Assembly: GCA_028292485.1 (NCBI GenBank) | Contig: JAQGMG010000001.1 | Span: 1-64,000, forward strand | DNA from: Rhodocyclales bacterium | Lineage (GTDB): Bacteria; Pseudomonadota; Gammaproteobacteria; Burkholderiales; Rhodocyclaceae | Length of the DNA stretch: 64,000 nt | Reading direction: 5' to 3' | Shown here: one piece after another, positions 49,097-59,194 of the stretch | How the letters are laid out: every line of letters begins with the position of its first letter | Numbering within the stretch: position 1 is the first letter of the stretch | The notes under the pieces: generated by a model | What the model saw: only the letters and a program-made list of their open reading frames with translations | What the model was told of the DNA's origin: nothing | The model's database searches: none | Program-made: the position numbers and the translations under genes

Positions 49097-50006
49097 TGGT
49101 GATGATGGCCCAGCCATCCGGGTGCAGGGAGCAGTCAAGCAATACGGCAGTCTCCAGGCACTTGCGGGTGTCGATCTCGAAATCGCGCAGGGCGAATTTT
49201 TCGGTCTGCTTGGCCCCAATGGTGCGGGCAAGACCACGCTGATCAGCGCGCTGGCGGGGCTGACGCGTCTCTCTGCCGGGCGCATTGCGGTGATGGGGCA
49301 GGACGTCGTGGATGACTATCGCGAGGCGCGGCGCATGCTTGGTGTTGTGCCGCAAGAGCTCGTGTTTGATCCCTTTTTTACCGTGCGCGAAGTCCTGCGT
49401 ATTCAATCCGGTTATTTCGGGGTCAAGAACAACGAGCCCTGGATCAGCGAGCTGCTTGAGAATCTCGATCTGACATCGAAGGCAGACGCCAATATGCGCA
49501 CCCTGTCGGGTGGCATGAAGCGCCGCGTGCTGGTGGCTCAGGCGCTGGTGCACAAGCCGCCAGTCATCGTGCTCGATGAGCCAACGGCCGGGGTAGATGT
49601 CGAGCTGCGCCAGACGCTGTGGAAGTTCATCCAGAAACTCAACGCAGCGGGTCATACCATCGTATTGACGACGCACTACCTGGAAGAGGCTGAAGCGCTG
49701 TGCACGCGCATCGCGATGCTCAAGGCAGGCCGCGTGATTGCACTCGACACGACGGCAAATATCCTGCGGCACGTCAGCAGCCATGCGCTCAAGGTGCGCA
49801 TCGCAGAATCGATCACCTTGCCGGATGCGTTACGCGAAAAGCTGGTGCGCGATGAAGCGGGGGAACTGAGTTTCAGCTTCGAGCGATACGACGATGTGGA
49901 GACGTTGCTGGCAACGCTGCGTGCTGCTGGCGCCATACTGCAGGATGTGGAGATAACCAAGCCCGATCTCGAGCAGGCTTTCATTGGCATGATGAGCAAG
50001 GCCTGA
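49089..50006 (+). CDS. ABC-2 type exporter ATP-binding protein (YadG-like)
   Basis: A 305-residue ABC ATPase. Walker A is GPNGAGKTT, signature LSGGMKRR, Walker B VIVLDEPTAGVD. A C-terminal extension of about 80 residues follows the ATPase, as in YadG and NodI. The permease starts 4 nt after the stop. Substrate is not known; position just behind mla in many betaproteobacteria suggests an envelope role. ATG49089 overlaps the mlaB stop; the frame from 49020 would overlap mlaB much further. Confidence 0.93.
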   Translation: MRSGDDGPAIRVQGAVKQYGSLQALAGVDLEIAQGEFFGLLGPNGAGKTTLISALAGLTRLSAGRIAVMGQDVVDDYREARRMLGVVPQELVFDPFFTVREVLRIQSGYFGVKNNEPWISELLENLDLTSKADANMRTLSGGMKRRVLVAQALVHKPPVIVLDEPTAGVDVELRQTLWKFIQKLNAAGHTIVLTTHYLEEAEALCTRIAMLKAGRVIALDTTANILRHVSSHALKVRIAESITLPDALREKLVRDEAGELSFSFERYDDVETLLATLRAAGAILQDVEITKPDLEQAFIGMMSKA

Positions 50007-50010
50007 TGCG

Positions 50011-50766
50011 ATGATCGCTTTCCGTACCTTGCTCTACAAGGAAGCGTTGCGTTTCTGGAAGGTTGCATTCCAGACAGTCGGTGCGCCAGTGCTGACCTCG
50101 GTCATGTACCTGATGATCTTCTCGCAAGTGCTGGCCGATCGCGTCAAGGTCTATGACACCGTGCGTTACACCGATTTCCTCATCCCCGGCCTGGTGATGA
50201 TGTCGGTGCTGCAGAATGCTTTTTCGAACAGTTCTTCGTCGCTGATCCAGAGCAAGATCACCGGCAATATCGTTTTCGTGCTGCTGCCGCCCATCTCGTA
50301 CCGCGAGTTTTACGGCGCTTACGTCATTGCCTCGATCATGCGCGGCATCGTGGTGGGACTGGGGGTATGGATCGCGTCGCTGCCCTTTGCCCAGGTCGGC
50401 GTGACGCACCCGCTATGGGCGCTTGCTTTCGCCTTGCTGGGCGGCGCAATGTTAGGCACGTTGGGCATCATTGCGGGCATCTGGGCCGACAAGTTCGATC
50501 AGCTCGCGGCTTTCCAGAATTTCATGATCATGCCGCTGACGATGCTCTCGGGCGTGTTCTATTCCATACATTCGTTGCCGCCTTTCTGGCAAGGGGTCTC
50601 GCATCTCAACCCGTTTTTCTTCATGATTGACGGTTTCCGCTACGGTTTTTTCGGAGTCTCCGACGTTTCTCCCTGGTTGAGCCTCGGTGTCGTAGCGGTG
50701 GCGCTGGTTGTTTTTGCTATCGTCTGCCTGGAAATGCTGCGGCGAGGTTACAAGCTGCGGCACTGA
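50011..50766 (+). CDS. ABC-2 type exporter permease (YadH-like)
   Basis: A 251-residue permease with six predicted helices and the ABC-2 signature region ADKFDQLAAFQNFMIMPLTM then LSGVFYSIHSLP. It pairs with the ATPase immediately upstream. The N-terminal amphipathic segment (FRTLLYKEALRFWK) is typical. Function is unassigned. The bolA-like gene begins 59 nt later. Confidence 0.93.
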   Translation: MIAFRTLLYKEALRFWKVAFQTVGAPVLTSVMYLMIFSQVLADRVKVYDTVRYTDFLIPGLVMMSVLQNAFSNSSSSLIQSKITGNIVFVLLPPISYREFYGAYVIASIMRGIVVGLGVWIASLPFAQVGVTHPLWALAFALLGGAMLGTLGIIAGIWADKFDQLAAFQNFMIMPLTMLSGVFYSIHSLPPFWQGVSHLNPFFFMIDGFRYGFFGVSDVSPWLSLGVVAVALVVFAIVCLEMLRRGYKLRH

Positions 50767-50825
50767 AAAATCAGCAGCAGGCTTCGTTGTGTTCATCAAT
50801 TGGTTGAAGAAATCCGGGGCAACAC

Positions 50826-51077
50826 ATGTTTCAGGCAACAGAAATCAAACGACTCATTGCAGAGGGTATGCCATGTGAATTCATCGCCATTGAAGGCGAT
50901 GATGGCGTGCACTTCAGCGGTATCGTCGTCAGCGGCGAATTTGAGGGCAAGCTGCGCGTACGCCAGCATCAGGCCGTTTACGCGACCTTGGGCAAGCTGA
51001 TGGGCAACGAGATACATGCCTTGCAGTTGCAGACTTATACGCCGCAGCAGTGGGTTGAAGTTCAGAAATCCCGCTGA
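50826..51077 (+). CDS. ibaG: BolA-family protein (IbaG type)
   Basis: An 83-residue BolA-family protein, short like IbaG (YrbA). It shows EFIAIEGDDGVHFSGIVVS, then RVRQHQAVYATLGKLMG, where the conserved His and a helix-turn-helix-like region bind iron-sulfur clusters together with monothiol glutaredoxin. In E. coli, ibaG also follows the mla genes. In related betaproteobacteria murA comes next; here hisG follows after only 50 nt. Confidence 0.93.
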   Translation: MFQATEIKRLIAEGMPCEFIAIEGDDGVHFSGIVVSGEFEGKLRVRQHQAVYATLGKLMGNEIHALQLQTYTPQQWVEVQKSR

Positions 51078-51127
51078 CCGCATGAGCTTTCCTTGTCAGC
51101 CCGATTAAACCAGACGGATTTCACAAA

Positions 51128-51772
51128 GTGACCGGAATTACCCTAGCCCTTTCCAAGGGCCGCATCTTCGAAGAGACCCTGCCGCTACTTGCGGCTGCAG
51201 GCATTGTGCCCGCGGAAAATCCGGAGTCGTCGCGCAAGCTCATCATCGGCACCAATAGGCCCGAAGTGAATCTCGTGATTGTGCGCGCAACGGATACGCC
51301 GACTTACGTGGAGTACGGCGCGGCCGATATCGGCATAGCCGGCAAGGACGTGCTGCTGGAGCATGGTGGTAGCGGTTTATACCAGCCGCTCGATCTGAAT
51401 ATCGCCAGGTGCCGCATGAGCGTGGCCGTGCGCGCCGATTTTGATTACCAGGCCGCCGTGCAGCGCGGCGCGCGTATTCGCGTCGCTACCAAATATATCA
51501 AGACGGCCCGCGAACATTTTGCTGCCAAGGGCATGCACGTCGATCTGATCAAGCTGTACGGCTCGATGGAGCTGGCACCGCTGGTAGGTCTGGCAGATGC
51601 TATCGTCGATCTCGTGTCTACCGGCGGCACCTTGCGCGCCAATAATCTGCTTGAAGTTGAAGAGATCATGCAGATCAGTTCGCGCCTGGTGGTGAATCAG
51701 GCGGCACTCAAGCTCAAGCGTGAATTGCTGCAACCTGTGATCGAGGCATTTGCAGGAGCAATCACGCCATGA
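51128..51772 (+). CDS. hisG: ATP phosphoribosyltransferase, short form
   Basis: A 214-residue first enzyme of histidine synthesis, joining ATP and PRPP. It is the short HisG form, lacking the C-terminal ACT-like regulatory domain, which in other bacteria works as a hetero-octamer with HisZ; no hisZ lies in this window. Motifs are [26 protein letters not shown] and [15 protein letters not shown]. The start is GTG51128. It overlaps hisD by 4 nt. Confidence 0.96.
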   Translation: MTGITLALSKGRIFEETLPLLAAAGIVPAENPESSRKLIIGTNRPEVNLVIVRATDTPTYVEYGAADIGIAGKDVLLEHGGSGLYQPLDLNIARCRMSVAVRADFDYQAAVQRGARIRVATKYIKTAREHFAAKGMHVDLIKLYGSMELAPLVGLADAIVDLVSTGGTLRANNLLEVEEIMQISSRLVVNQAALKLKRELLQPVIEAFAGAITP

Positions 51773-53082
51773 GCAACTCGTTTGACAAGGCTCTCATCAA
51801 TCGTCTCTCGACGAAGCAGGACGACTTTTGGCCGCAGCTCGAAGCCTTGCTGGCATTCGAGTCCGCTCTTGATTCGGGCGTGCAGAAAGCGGTTACCGAA
51901 ATCATCGCCGATGTACGGGTGCGTGGCGACGCAGCTTTACTCGAACTGACACGGCGGTTTGATGGTGTCGATGCCAGCAGCATTGCCGCGCTGGAGATTC
52001 CGCAGAGCGAGTTGCAAGCGGCGCTTGATGGCCTGCCCGGCGAGCAACGCGCGGCGCTGGAAACAGCCTGCAAGCGCGTGCGCGATTACCACGAACGACA
52101 AATCCAGCCTGACTGGGAAATGCAGGAAGCCAATGGCACGCGCCTTGGCCAACGCGTGACGCCATTGGACCGCGTCGGCATCTACGTGCCCGGCGGCAAG
52201 GCGAGTTATCCCAGCTCGGTGCTGATGAATGCCATGCCGGCCAAAGTTGCCGGCGTGCGCGAGATCATCATGGTGACGCCAACGCCGAATGGCGAGCGCA
52301 ACAAGCTTGTCCTGGCTGCTGCTGCCCTTGCCGGCGTTGATCGCATATTCACGGTGGGTGGCGCGCAAGCCGTGGCCGCACTTGCCTATGGCACTGAAAG
52401 CATTCCTGCGGTGGACAAGATCGTCGGGCCGGGAAACGCCTATGTGGCTGAAGCCAAGCGCCGCGTGTTTGGCCGTGTCGGCATCGATATGGTGGCAGGG
52501 CCGTCCGAAGTGCTGGTGATCTCCGACGCATCCGGGGACCCTGACTGGGTGGCGATGGACCTGTTCGCGCAGGCCGAGCACGATGAGCGTGCGCAGTCGA
52601 TCCTGCTGTGCCCCGACGCAGCCTATCTGGCGCGTGTGGAGGAGTCGATTACCCGCTTGCTGCCGACAATGCCGCGTGCCGAGATCATCCGGACATCTCT
52701 GGCCGACCGCGGTGCCCTAGTTCAGGTGCGTGACATGGACGAGGCCTGTGACATTGCCAACTTCATTGCGGCAGAGCATCTTGAGCTCTCCGTCGACGAC
52801 CCGGAAGCACTGTTGCCGAAGATCCGCCATGCCGGTGCCATATTCGTCGGCCACTGGTCGGTCGAGGCGCTGGGCGACTACTGTGCCGGACCCAATCACG
52901 TACTGCCGACAGGGCGTAGTGCACGTTTCTCATCGCCGCTCGGTGTTTACGATTTTCAGAAGCGGACCAGCGTGATCCGCATCTCGCGCCAGGGCGCCGC
53001 AGAGCTGGCACCGGTGGCAGCCACGCTTGCCTATGGCGAAGGTTTGCAGGCGCACGCCCGCTCCGCGGAATACCGCAAATAA
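51769..53082 (+). CDS. hisD: Histidinol dehydrogenase
   Basis: A 437-residue zinc enzyme that oxidises histidinol to histidine in two NAD-dependent steps. Key features are [70 protein letters not shown] and the C-terminal [14 protein letters not shown]. The ATGA overlap with hisG implies coupled translation. Length and motifs are normal. Confidence 0.97.
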   Translation: MSNSFDKALINRLSTKQDDFWPQLEALLAFESALDSGVQKAVTEIIADVRVRGDAALLELTRRFDGVDASSIAALEIPQSELQAALDGLPGEQRAALETACKRVRDYHERQIQPDWEMQEANGTRLGQRVTPLDRVGIYVPGGKASYPSSVLMNAMPAKVAGVREIIMVTPTPNGERNKLVLAAAALAGVDRIFTVGGAQAVAALAYGTESIPAVDKIVGPGNAYVAEAKRRVFGRVGIDMVAGPSEVLVISDASGDPDWVAMDLFAQAEHDERAQSILLCPDAAYLARVEESITRLLPTMPRAEIIRTSLADRGALVQVRDMDEACDIANFIAAEHLELSVDDPEALLPKIRHAGAIFVGHWSVEALGDYCAGPNHVLPTGRSARFSSPLGVYDFQKRTSVIRISRQGAAELAPVAATLAYGEGLQAHARSAEYRK

Positions 53083-53130
53083 CCGTACAATCCGCTGTCC
53101 TTCATTTTTATCGATAGCGATTGCAGAACC

Positions 53131-54198
53131 ATGAGCGCCAGCCCGCAAGATCTCATTCGCCCTGAAATAATGGCTTTGTCCGCCTACCACGTGCCACCCG
53201 CCGTGGGCATGATCAAGCTCGACGCGATGGAGAATCCCTACCACTTGCCGGAGCAACTGCGCGATGTGGTGTCGGATGTGGCTCATGGGGTATCGCTGAA
53301 CCGTTACCCGGATGCTTCTGCCGCAAAGCTGAAAAGCACCTTGCGTCAGGCAATGCAGATTCCTGAAGCCTGCGGGCTCGTGCTGGGCAATGGTTCGGAC
53401 GAGTTGATCCAGATCATCGCGATGGCACTGGCCAAACCGGGCGCCGCGATCCTGACCATCGAGCCCAGCTTCGTCATGTACCGCATGATCGCAACCTTCT
53501 GTGGCATGCGTTACGTGGGTGTGCCGTTGCGCGAGGATTTCAGCCTGGACTTTGGCGCGCTGATTGCCGCCATCGAGCAGGAAAAACCAGCTGTCATTTT
53601 CATTTCCTACCCGAACAACCCCAGTGGCAACCTGTTTGCAGTCGAAGACATCGAGGCAATCATCAAGGCTGCCCCGGGTCTGGTGGTGATCGACGAGGCT
53701 TACACGCCGTTTGCGGGCAAGAGCTTCATGCCGCGACTCGCCGAGTTCTCCAACCTGATCGTCATGCGCACCTTGTCCAAGCTTGGCCTGGCGGCATTGC
53801 GCCTTGGCTATATGGCAGGCGCCAGGGAGTGGATGGACGAGTTCGAGAAGCTGCGTCTGCCCTACAACATCAATTCCCTGACCCAGGAGATTGCAGCACG
53901 GGTACTCGAATCGGGCGAAGCCTTGCAGGCGCAGGCTGAAACCATCGTTGCCGAACGTACCCGCGTCTATCATGAACTGGCGGGCATGACCAACGTGAAA
54001 GTCTTCCGCAGCCAGGCCAATTTCCTGTTGCTGCATGTGGCGGATGCTTTACAGGTTTTCAATGGACTGAAAGCGCGTCAGATCCTGGTAAAGAATCTGC
54101 ACGGTGCACATCCGATGCTGGACAACTGCTTGCGTGTCACCATCGGCACGCCAGCCGAAAACGATGCTTTCCTCAATGTGCTGTCAGAGCTCCTCTGA
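53131..54198 (+). CDS. hisC: Histidinol-phosphate aminotransferase
   Basis: A 355-residue PLP aminotransferase. The cofactor lysine is in RTLSKLGLAALRLGY; LNRYPDA, NGSDELIQII, YPNNPSGN and VVIDEAYTPF are family features. It follows hisD by 48 nt and precedes hisB by 51 nt. AACCATG is preceded by GCGATTG, a weak ribosome-binding site. Confidence 0.96.
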   Translation: MSASPQDLIRPEIMALSAYHVPPAVGMIKLDAMENPYHLPEQLRDVVSDVAHGVSLNRYPDASAAKLKSTLRQAMQIPEACGLVLGNGSDELIQIIAMALAKPGAAILTIEPSFVMYRMIATFCGMRYVGVPLREDFSLDFGALIAAIEQEKPAVIFISYPNNPSGNLFAVEDIEAIIKAAPGLVVIDEAYTPFAGKSFMPRLAEFSNLIVMRTLSKLGLAALRLGYMAGAREWMDEFEKLRLPYNINSLTQEIAARVLESGEALQAQAETIVAERTRVYHELAGMTNVKVFRSQANFLLLHVADALQVFNGLKARQILVKNLHGAHPMLDNCLRVTIGTPAENDAFLNVLSELL

Positions 54199-54249
54199 TC
54201 GTGGCGTTTGAAGATCGCGTTTGCTCTGCAATGAACTGAAAGAATCAAC

Positions 54250-54858
54250 ATGAATGCCCCGAACGTGACGGCACGTCAGGCCGAGATTGTCCGCAACACA
54301 CTGGAGACGCAGATCCGCGTGGCCGTCAATCTCGACGGTACGGGAGTGGCCAAGCTGGCCACCGGCGTGCCCTTTCTCGATCACATGCTCGATCAGATCG
54401 CGCGCCATGGCCTGATCGATCTGGAAGTGGACGCCAAGGGTGATCTGCACATCGACGCGCACCACACGGTTGAAGATGTGGGCATCACATTGGGGCAGGC
54501 CATTGCCAAGGCTGTCGGCGACAAGAAGGGCCTTGTACGCTACGGCCACTCCTACGTGCCGCTCGACGAGGCTTTGTCGCGCGTCGTCATCGATTTTTCC
54601 GGCCGTCCGGGTCTGGTATTCAATATCGAATTCACGCGTTCCCATATTGGCGAATTCGACGTGGATCTGACGCGCGAATTCTTTCAAGGCTTCGTCAATC
54701 ATGCCCTGGTGACCCTGCATATCGACAATCTGCGTGGTGTCAATTCGCACCATCAGTGCGAGACGGTATTCAAGGCTTTCGCCCGCGCCTTGCGCATTGC
54801 GACGACGCTGGATCCCCGCGCGGCAGGCGTCATTCCTTCGACCAAGGGTGCGCTGTAG
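54250..54858 (+). CDS. hisB: Imidazoleglycerol-phosphate dehydratase
   Basis: A 202-residue monofunctional dehydratase that binds two manganese ions through HxxxE and HH motifs: [25 protein letters not shown], and [17 protein letters not shown] near the C-terminus. The histidinol-phosphatase domain fused in enterobacteria is absent; that activity must be encoded elsewhere. A hairpin (GAAGGCGG / CCGCCTTC, 54867-54891) lies before hisH. Confidence 0.97.
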   Translation: MNAPNVTARQAEIVRNTLETQIRVAVNLDGTGVAKLATGVPFLDHMLDQIARHGLIDLEVDAKGDLHIDAHHTVEDVGITLGQAIAKAVGDKKGLVRYGHSYVPLDEALSRVVIDFSGRPGLVFNIEFTRSHIGEFDVDLTREFFQGFVNHALVTLHIDNLRGVNSHHQCETVFKAFARALRIATTLDPRAAGVIPSTKGAL

Positions 54859-54866
54859 GGCCATGT

Positions 54867-54891
54867 GAAGGCGGTGAGGTTCGCCGCCTTC
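54867..54891 (+). other. Hairpin in the hisB-hisH gap
   Basis: An 8-bp perfect stem with a 9-nt loop and no T-run. It probably affects mRNA stability or is a degenerate remnant; Burkholderia species have a marC-like gene at this place. Confidence 0.45.
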
Positions 54892-54925
54892 CTGCTACTG
54901 CCAATCCTCTTTTACCGCATCAATC

Positions 54926-55576
54926 ATGAAAGTCGTCATCGTCGATTACGGAATGGGCAATTTGCGCTCGGTGGCCAAGGCCGTCGAGCGCGTTGCGCCA
55001 ACTGCGCAAGTGCTCGTCAGCGATCAGGCACGAAGCCTGCTGGAGGCAGATCGCGTCATCATTCCTGGGCAAGGCGCGATGCATGACTGCATGCGTGAAT
55101 TCATGGCACGCGGTTTGCATGATGCCTTGTTGAAAGTGGCTGCGGAAAAGCCCTTCCTGGGAATCTGTGTCGGCATGCAGATGCTCTTCGACCATAGCGA
55201 AGAAGGCGATACGAAGGGTCTTGGCATATTGCCAGGGCGCGTGCGCCGCTTCAGTAGCGATATGGTCGATGCGCAGGGCGTGCCACTCAAAGTGCCGCAT
55301 ATGGGCTGGAATGAGGTGAATCCAGTCGCGCCGCATCCCTTGTGGGAAGGTATCGGCGGGCCAATCGGGGGAAACCTTGGTGAGCGTTTCTATTTCGTGC
55401 ACAGCTATTACTGCGATCCCGCCGATCCTTCGGCCGTGGCCGCACGCACCCACTATGGCGCACCCTTTACCTGTGCAGTGGCCCAAGCTAATATCGCAGC
55501 CATCCAGTTTCATCCGGAAAAGAGTGCTGCAGCTGGCCTCAGGCTGCTCGCAAATTTTATCGACTGGCAACCCTGA
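54926..55576 (+). CDS. hisH: Imidazole glycerol phosphate synthase, glutaminase subunit
   Basis: A 216-residue class I glutamine amidotransferase that feeds ammonia to HisF. The nucleophile is in FLGICVGMQMLFD; the catalytic His-Glu pair is in IQFHPEKSA. DYGMGNLRSV marks the N-terminus. It follows hisB by 67 nt and hisA comes 153 nt later. Confidence 0.97.
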   Translation: MKVVIVDYGMGNLRSVAKAVERVAPTAQVLVSDQARSLLEADRVIIPGQGAMHDCMREFMARGLHDALLKVAAEKPFLGICVGMQMLFDHSEEGDTKGLGILPGRVRRFSSDMVDAQGVPLKVPHMGWNEVNPVAPHPLWEGIGGPIGGNLGERFYFVHSYYCDPADPSAVAARTHYGAPFTCAVAQANIAAIQFHPEKSAAAGLRLLANFIDWQP

Positions 55577-55729
55577 ACGTAGCTTCGCTTCCGCCAACGG
55601 TTGTAGAAAATTCCGCACCCACTCTTCGCGTACTTCCATGTCTTCCCTGTGTATTCCTTTCTGCACGAAACAGCTCACGCTACTTTCGGCTCCGATTTTT
55701 GACTTCCTGACACTGCGCTCACTGCCATC

Positions 55730-56476
55730 ATGCTGCTGATCCCTGCCATCGATCTCAAGGACGGCCACTGCGTACGCCTGCGCCAAGGCGATATGCAGGA
55801 CGCCACCGTTTTTTCCGAAGATCCACGTGCCATGGCACGTCACTGGATTGACCAGGGCGGGCGTCGCCTGCACCTTGTCGACCTGAACGGAGCTGTTGCA
55901 GGCAAGCCCAAGAATGAGGCTGTCATCAAGGCCATCATCGATGAAGTCGGCGATGAAATCCCGGTGCAGCTGGGCGGTGGTATCCGTGATCTGGACACCA
56001 TCGAGCGCTACCTTGACGGTGGCATTTCGTACATCATCATCGGCACCGCAGCGGTCAAGAACCCCGGTTTCCTGCACGATGCCTGCAGTGCGTTTGCTGG
56101 CCACATCATCGTCGGTCTCGACGCCAAGGACGGCAAGGTGGCAGTGGACGGCTGGTCCAAGATGACCGGGCACGACGTGATCGATCTGGCCAAGAAGTTC
56201 GAAGATTACGGTGTTGAAGGTGTGATCTACACAGACATCGGCCGTGACGGCATGCTCAACGGTGTGAACATCGAAGCCACTGTGAAGCTCGCCCAGGCGT
56301 TGCGCATTCCGGTGATTGCCAGCGGTGGCGTGACCAATCTTCTGGATATCGACGCACTCTGTGCGGTGGAAGAAGAAGGCATCATGGGCGCCATTACCGG
56401 TCGTGCAATCTACGAAGGCACGCTGGACTTCCGCGCCGCGCAGGCGCGCGCCGACGAACTCAACGGCGAAAGCTGA
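55730..56476 (+). CDS. hisA: ProFAR isomerase (HisA)
   Basis: A 248-residue TIM-barrel isomerase. The two catalytic aspartates are Asp8 (PAIDLKDG) and the one in [15 protein letters not shown]; the phosphate-binding strands are QLGGGIRD and [13 protein letters not shown] is a further mark. A 153-nt gap upstream contains no gene. Confidence 0.97.
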   Translation: MLLIPAIDLKDGHCVRLRQGDMQDATVFSEDPRAMARHWIDQGGRRLHLVDLNGAVAGKPKNEAVIKAIIDEVGDEIPVQLGGGIRDLDTIERYLDGGISYIIIGTAAVKNPGFLHDACSAFAGHIIVGLDAKDGKVAVDGWSKMTGHDVIDLAKKFEDYGVEGVIYTDIGRDGMLNGVNIEATVKLAQALRIPVIASGGVTNLLDIDALCAVEEEGIMGAITGRAIYEGTLDFRAAQARADELNGES

Positions 56477-56549
56477 AATCATTCCGCAGCTGTTGTGTGA
56501 GAGCTGACGGAGCCAAAGCCGTAAATCAGTGGTCAAGTGGTAAGAGAGC

Positions 56550-57308
56550 ATGCTCGCAAAACGCATCATCCCCTGCCTGGATGTCAGCGCCGGTCGCGTT
56601 GTGAAGGGCGTCAATTTTGTCGCCTTGCGTGATGCGGGCGACCCTGTGGAAGTGGCGCGCCGCTACGACGAACAGGGCGCCGACGAGATCACCTTTCTCG
56701 ACATTACGGCCAGCTCCGATGACCGCGACATCATTCTGCACATCGTCGAGCAAGTGGCTGACCAGGTTTTCATTCCCCTCACCGTCGGCGGTGGCGTGCG
56801 TACCGTTGCCGATGTCAGGCGTCTGCTCAATGCCGGTGCCGACAAGGTCAGCATGAACAGCGCTGCCGTGAACAATCCCGACCTGGTGGCTGAAGCCTCC
56901 GGCAAGGTAGGCAACCAGTGCATTGTCGTGGCCATCGATGCCAAGCAGACCTCTCCGGGCAAGTGGGAGGTCTTCACGCATGGCGGCCGCAAGAATACCG
57001 GCCTGGATGCCATCGAATGGGCGCGCCGCGTCGAGGCGCTCGGTGCGGGCGAAATCCTGCTGACCAGTATGGATCGCGATGGCACGCGGAGCGGCTTCGA
57101 TCTGACGCTGACACGCGCCATCTCCGATGCAGTGAAGATTCCCGTCATCGCCAGTGGCGGTGTCGGTTCGCTGGCGCATCTGGCTGACGGTGTTCAGCAA
57201 GGGCGGGCCGATGCCGTGCTGGCGGCCAGCATTTTTCACTATGGTGAGCACACCGTGCGCGAAGCCAAGCAATACATGCGAGAGCGCGGCATCGAGGTAA
57301 GGTTATGA
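56550..57308 (+). CDS. hisF: Imidazole glycerol phosphate synthase, cyclase subunit
   Basis: A 252-residue TIM barrel that uses HisH-derived ammonia to make imidazoleglycerol phosphate. Catalytic aspartates are in [14 protein letters not shown] and [17 protein letters not shown] and [11 protein letters not shown] are typical. It overlaps hisI by 4 nt. Confidence 0.97.
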   Translation: MLAKRIIPCLDVSAGRVVKGVNFVALRDAGDPVEVARRYDEQGADEITFLDITASSDDRDIILHIVEQVADQVFIPLTVGGGVRTVADVRRLLNAGADKVSMNSAAVNNPDLVAEASGKVGNQCIVVAIDAKQTSPGKWEVFTHGGRKNTGLDAIEWARRVEALGAGEILLTSMDRDGTRSGFDLTLTRAISDAVKIPVIASGGVGSLAHLADGVQQGRADAVLAASIFHYGEHTVREAKQYMRERGIEVRL

Positions 57309-57745
57309 GCTGGCTCAACAAGGTTTCCTGGGACGACCAGGGGCTGGTGCCAGTCATTGCACAGGACCACGCTACGGGTGAAGTATTGATGTTCGCGTGG
57401 ATGAACCGCGAAGCGCTGGAGACCACTGCACGCATCAATGAGGCCGTTTACTGGTCTCGCTCCCGTCGCAAGCTATGGCACAAGGGCGAAGAGTCCGGTC
57501 ATATCCAGAAAGTGCGCGAGATCCGGCTCGACTGCGACAACGACGTGATCTTGCTGCGTATCGAGCAGGTTGGCGATATTGCCTGCCATACCGGCCGCCG
57601 CAGCTGCTTCTTTCAGCAATATCTGGCAGGTAATGGCTGGGAGGCGGTTGACCCGGTACTCAAGGACCCGGACTTGATCTATGGAGAGTCGGGATCCAGT
57701 TCAGCGCCACACGGAGAAGGTGACGATCGAGGGCAAATGGAATGA
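57305..57745 (+). CDS. hisI: Phosphoribosyl-AMP cyclohydrolase
   Basis: A 146-residue zinc/magnesium enzyme. The metal-binding cysteines lie in [12 protein letters not shown] and [29 protein letters not shown] is the substrate region. HisI and HisE are separate genes here, unlike the enterobacterial fusion. ATGA overlaps join it to hisF and hisE. Confidence 0.97.
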   Translation: MSWLNKVSWDDQGLVPVIAQDHATGEVLMFAWMNREALETTARINEAVYWSRSRRKLWHKGEESGHIQKVREIRLDCDNDVILLRIEQVGDIACHTGRRSCFFQQYLAGNGWEAVDPVLKDPDLIYGESGSSSAPHGEGDDRGQME

Positions 57746-58068
57746 TCGATACGGAAATCCTGAAGCGTTTGTCCACCACGCTGGCGCAACGCAAACTGGC
57801 GGCGCCCGAGTCTTCCTACGTGGCTCGGCTCTATGCCAAGGGCACCGATGCGATCTGCAAGAAGGTGGCGGAGGAAGCTGCCGAAACCATCATGGCCGCC
57901 AAGGATGGTGACCAACGTCACATCGTCTACGAAGTGGCGGACCTCTGGTTTCATTCGATGATCCTGCTGGCGCAATTCGGCTTGTCGGCCGATGACGTGC
58001 TGGCCGAACTGCATCGCCGTGAGGGTATTTCAGGTACGGACGAAAAAGCCTCACGCACGGGAGCGTAA
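57742..58068 (+). CDS. hisE: Phosphoribosyl-ATP pyrophosphatase
   Basis: A 108-residue MazG-like helical pyrophosphatase. [30 protein letters not shown] carries the acidic metal-binding residues (EEAAET), and YEVADLWFH the second set. It overlaps hisI by 4 nt and ends 2 nt before hinT. It completes the his genes in this cluster. Confidence 0.96.
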   Translation: MIDTEILKRLSTTLAQRKLAAPESSYVARLYAKGTDAICKKVAEEAAETIMAAKDGDQRHIVYEVADLWFHSMILLAQFGLSADDVLAELHRREGISGTDEKASRTGA

Positions 58069-58070
58069 CG

Positions 58071-58418
58071 ATGAGTGACTGTATTTTCTGCCGTATCGTG
58101 AAGGGCGAAATCCCCAGCAGCAAGGTATACGAGGATGACGAAGTCATAGCCTTTCGCGACATTCATCCGCAAGCGGCACTGCATGTGCAGATCGTCCCCA
58201 AGCGCCATATCGAAAGCCTTTCGCAGACACAGGACGAAGATATCCCGCTGCTCGGCAAAATGCTGGCGCTGGCGCCGCATATAGCGGCGGAGCAGGGCAG
58301 CCACGGCGGTTTCCGCACCATCATCAACACCGGCAGAGTGGGCGGGCAAGAGGTGTATCATTTGCACATTCACGTGCTGGGAGGGGACAAGACCCTGCCA
58401 GCGATGCTCAAGTATTAA
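58071..58418 (+). CDS. hinT: HIT-family purine nucleoside phosphoramidase
   Basis: A 115-residue histidine-triad hydrolase. The active site is [10 protein letters not shown] (H-x-H-x-H) and the N-terminus [13 protein letters not shown] contains the C-x2-C seen in many Hint proteins. It removes AMP from phosphoramidates. Its position right after hisE and before tatA is conserved in betaproteobacteria. Confidence 0.95.
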   Translation: MSDCIFCRIVKGEIPSSKVYEDDEVIAFRDIHPQAALHVQIVPKRHIESLSQTQDEDIPLLGKMLALAPHIAAEQGSHGGFRTIINTGRVGGQEVYHLHIHVLGGDKTLPAMLKY

Positions 58419-58429
58419 GGAGAAAGATC

Positions 58430-58660
58430 ATGGGTTCCTTCAGCATCTGGCACTGGTTGATCGTGTTGGTTATCGTCATGCTGGTTTTCGGCACCAAGAA
58501 GCTGCGCAACATCGGCGAAGATCTGGGTGGTGCCGTCAAAGGCTTCAAACAGGGCATGAAGGATGGCTCCGAAACGGCTGCACCGCCTGCCCAGCAGGTT
58601 GGCAACTTGCCGGACGCGCATACTATCGATGCCGAAGCGCGCGAGAAGAGCAAGTCCTGA
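58430..58660 (+). CDS. tatA: Twin-arginine translocase subunit TatA
   Basis: A 76-residue pore-forming subunit. The N-terminal membrane helix ([20 protein letters not shown]) and the adjoining amphipathic helix ([15 protein letters not shown]) are typical; the tail is short and acidic. AAGGAG lies 9 nt before the ATG. It is followed by tatB and tatC. Confidence 0.96.
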   Translation: MGSFSIWHWLIVLVIVMLVFGTKKLRNIGEDLGGAVKGFKQGMKDGSETAAPPAQQVGNLPDAHTIDAEAREKSKS

Positions 58661-58726
58661 TCCGCTTTCTTCTTTCGTAAAGAGGGGCGCTGACCAGGCG
58701 CCCTTTGTCTTTCCAAGGTTCCTGCG

Positions 58727-59191
58727 ATGTTTGACGTCGGTTTTTCAGAACTGGGTGTAATCGGCTTGGTGGCGCTCATCGTCATCGGCCCCGAGCAATT
58801 GCCACGCGTGGCGCGCACGGCAGGGCATTTGATGGGGCGTTTGCGGCGTTACGTGTCTGATGTGAAATCAGACATCACGCGCGAAATGGAGCTGGCCGAT
58901 CTGCAGCGCATCCACGAAGAAGTGCAGGATTCGGCACGCAGTCTGGTGGCTTCGGTGAGTGAACAGGTCGCCGGCATCGAGTCGGATGTTCAGCAGGCCA
59001 TGGGGGTGTCCGAAGCACATCAGCTTGCTGATACATCAGTGGCCGAAGCCGTACCGGCAACGAGCGATCTGTTTGAATTCGAATCAGCGCCCGGGCTGGA
59101 AGTCCCGCCTGCCGAAGCCGTCGTGGACCCCAATCAGATGGACCTTTTTGGCACCCCGGCCAAACCGCGCGAATTACCGGAAAAACACTGA
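58727..59191 (+). CDS. tatB: Twin-arginine translocase subunit TatB
   Basis: A 154-residue receptor-complex subunit. MFDVGFSELGVIGLVALIVIGPEQLP shows the helix with the TatB-specific glutamate and the Gly-Pro hinge (GPEQLP); an amphipathic helix and a long acidic, Ala/Pro rich tail follow. The gap after tatA is 66 nt, and tatC begins 3 nt after the stop. Confidence 0.96.
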   Translation: MFDVGFSELGVIGLVALIVIGPEQLPRVARTAGHLMGRLRRYVSDVKSDITREMELADLQRIHEEVQDSARSLVASVSEQVAGIESDVQQAMGVSEAHQLADTSVAEAVPATSDLFEFESAPGLEVPPAEAVVDPNQMDLFGTPAKPRELPEKH

Positions 59192-59194
59192 ACC

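Noticed and set aside
56525-56550. tRNA D-arm-like snippet just before hisF
   Set aside because: AGTGGTAAGAG resembles a D-arm, but no anticodon arm, T-arm or acceptor stem follows; hisF begins at once.
54920-56614. A 564-codon antisense frame across hisH and hisA
   Set aside because: Both sense genes have full catalytic motifs; the antisense product has no recognisable feature.
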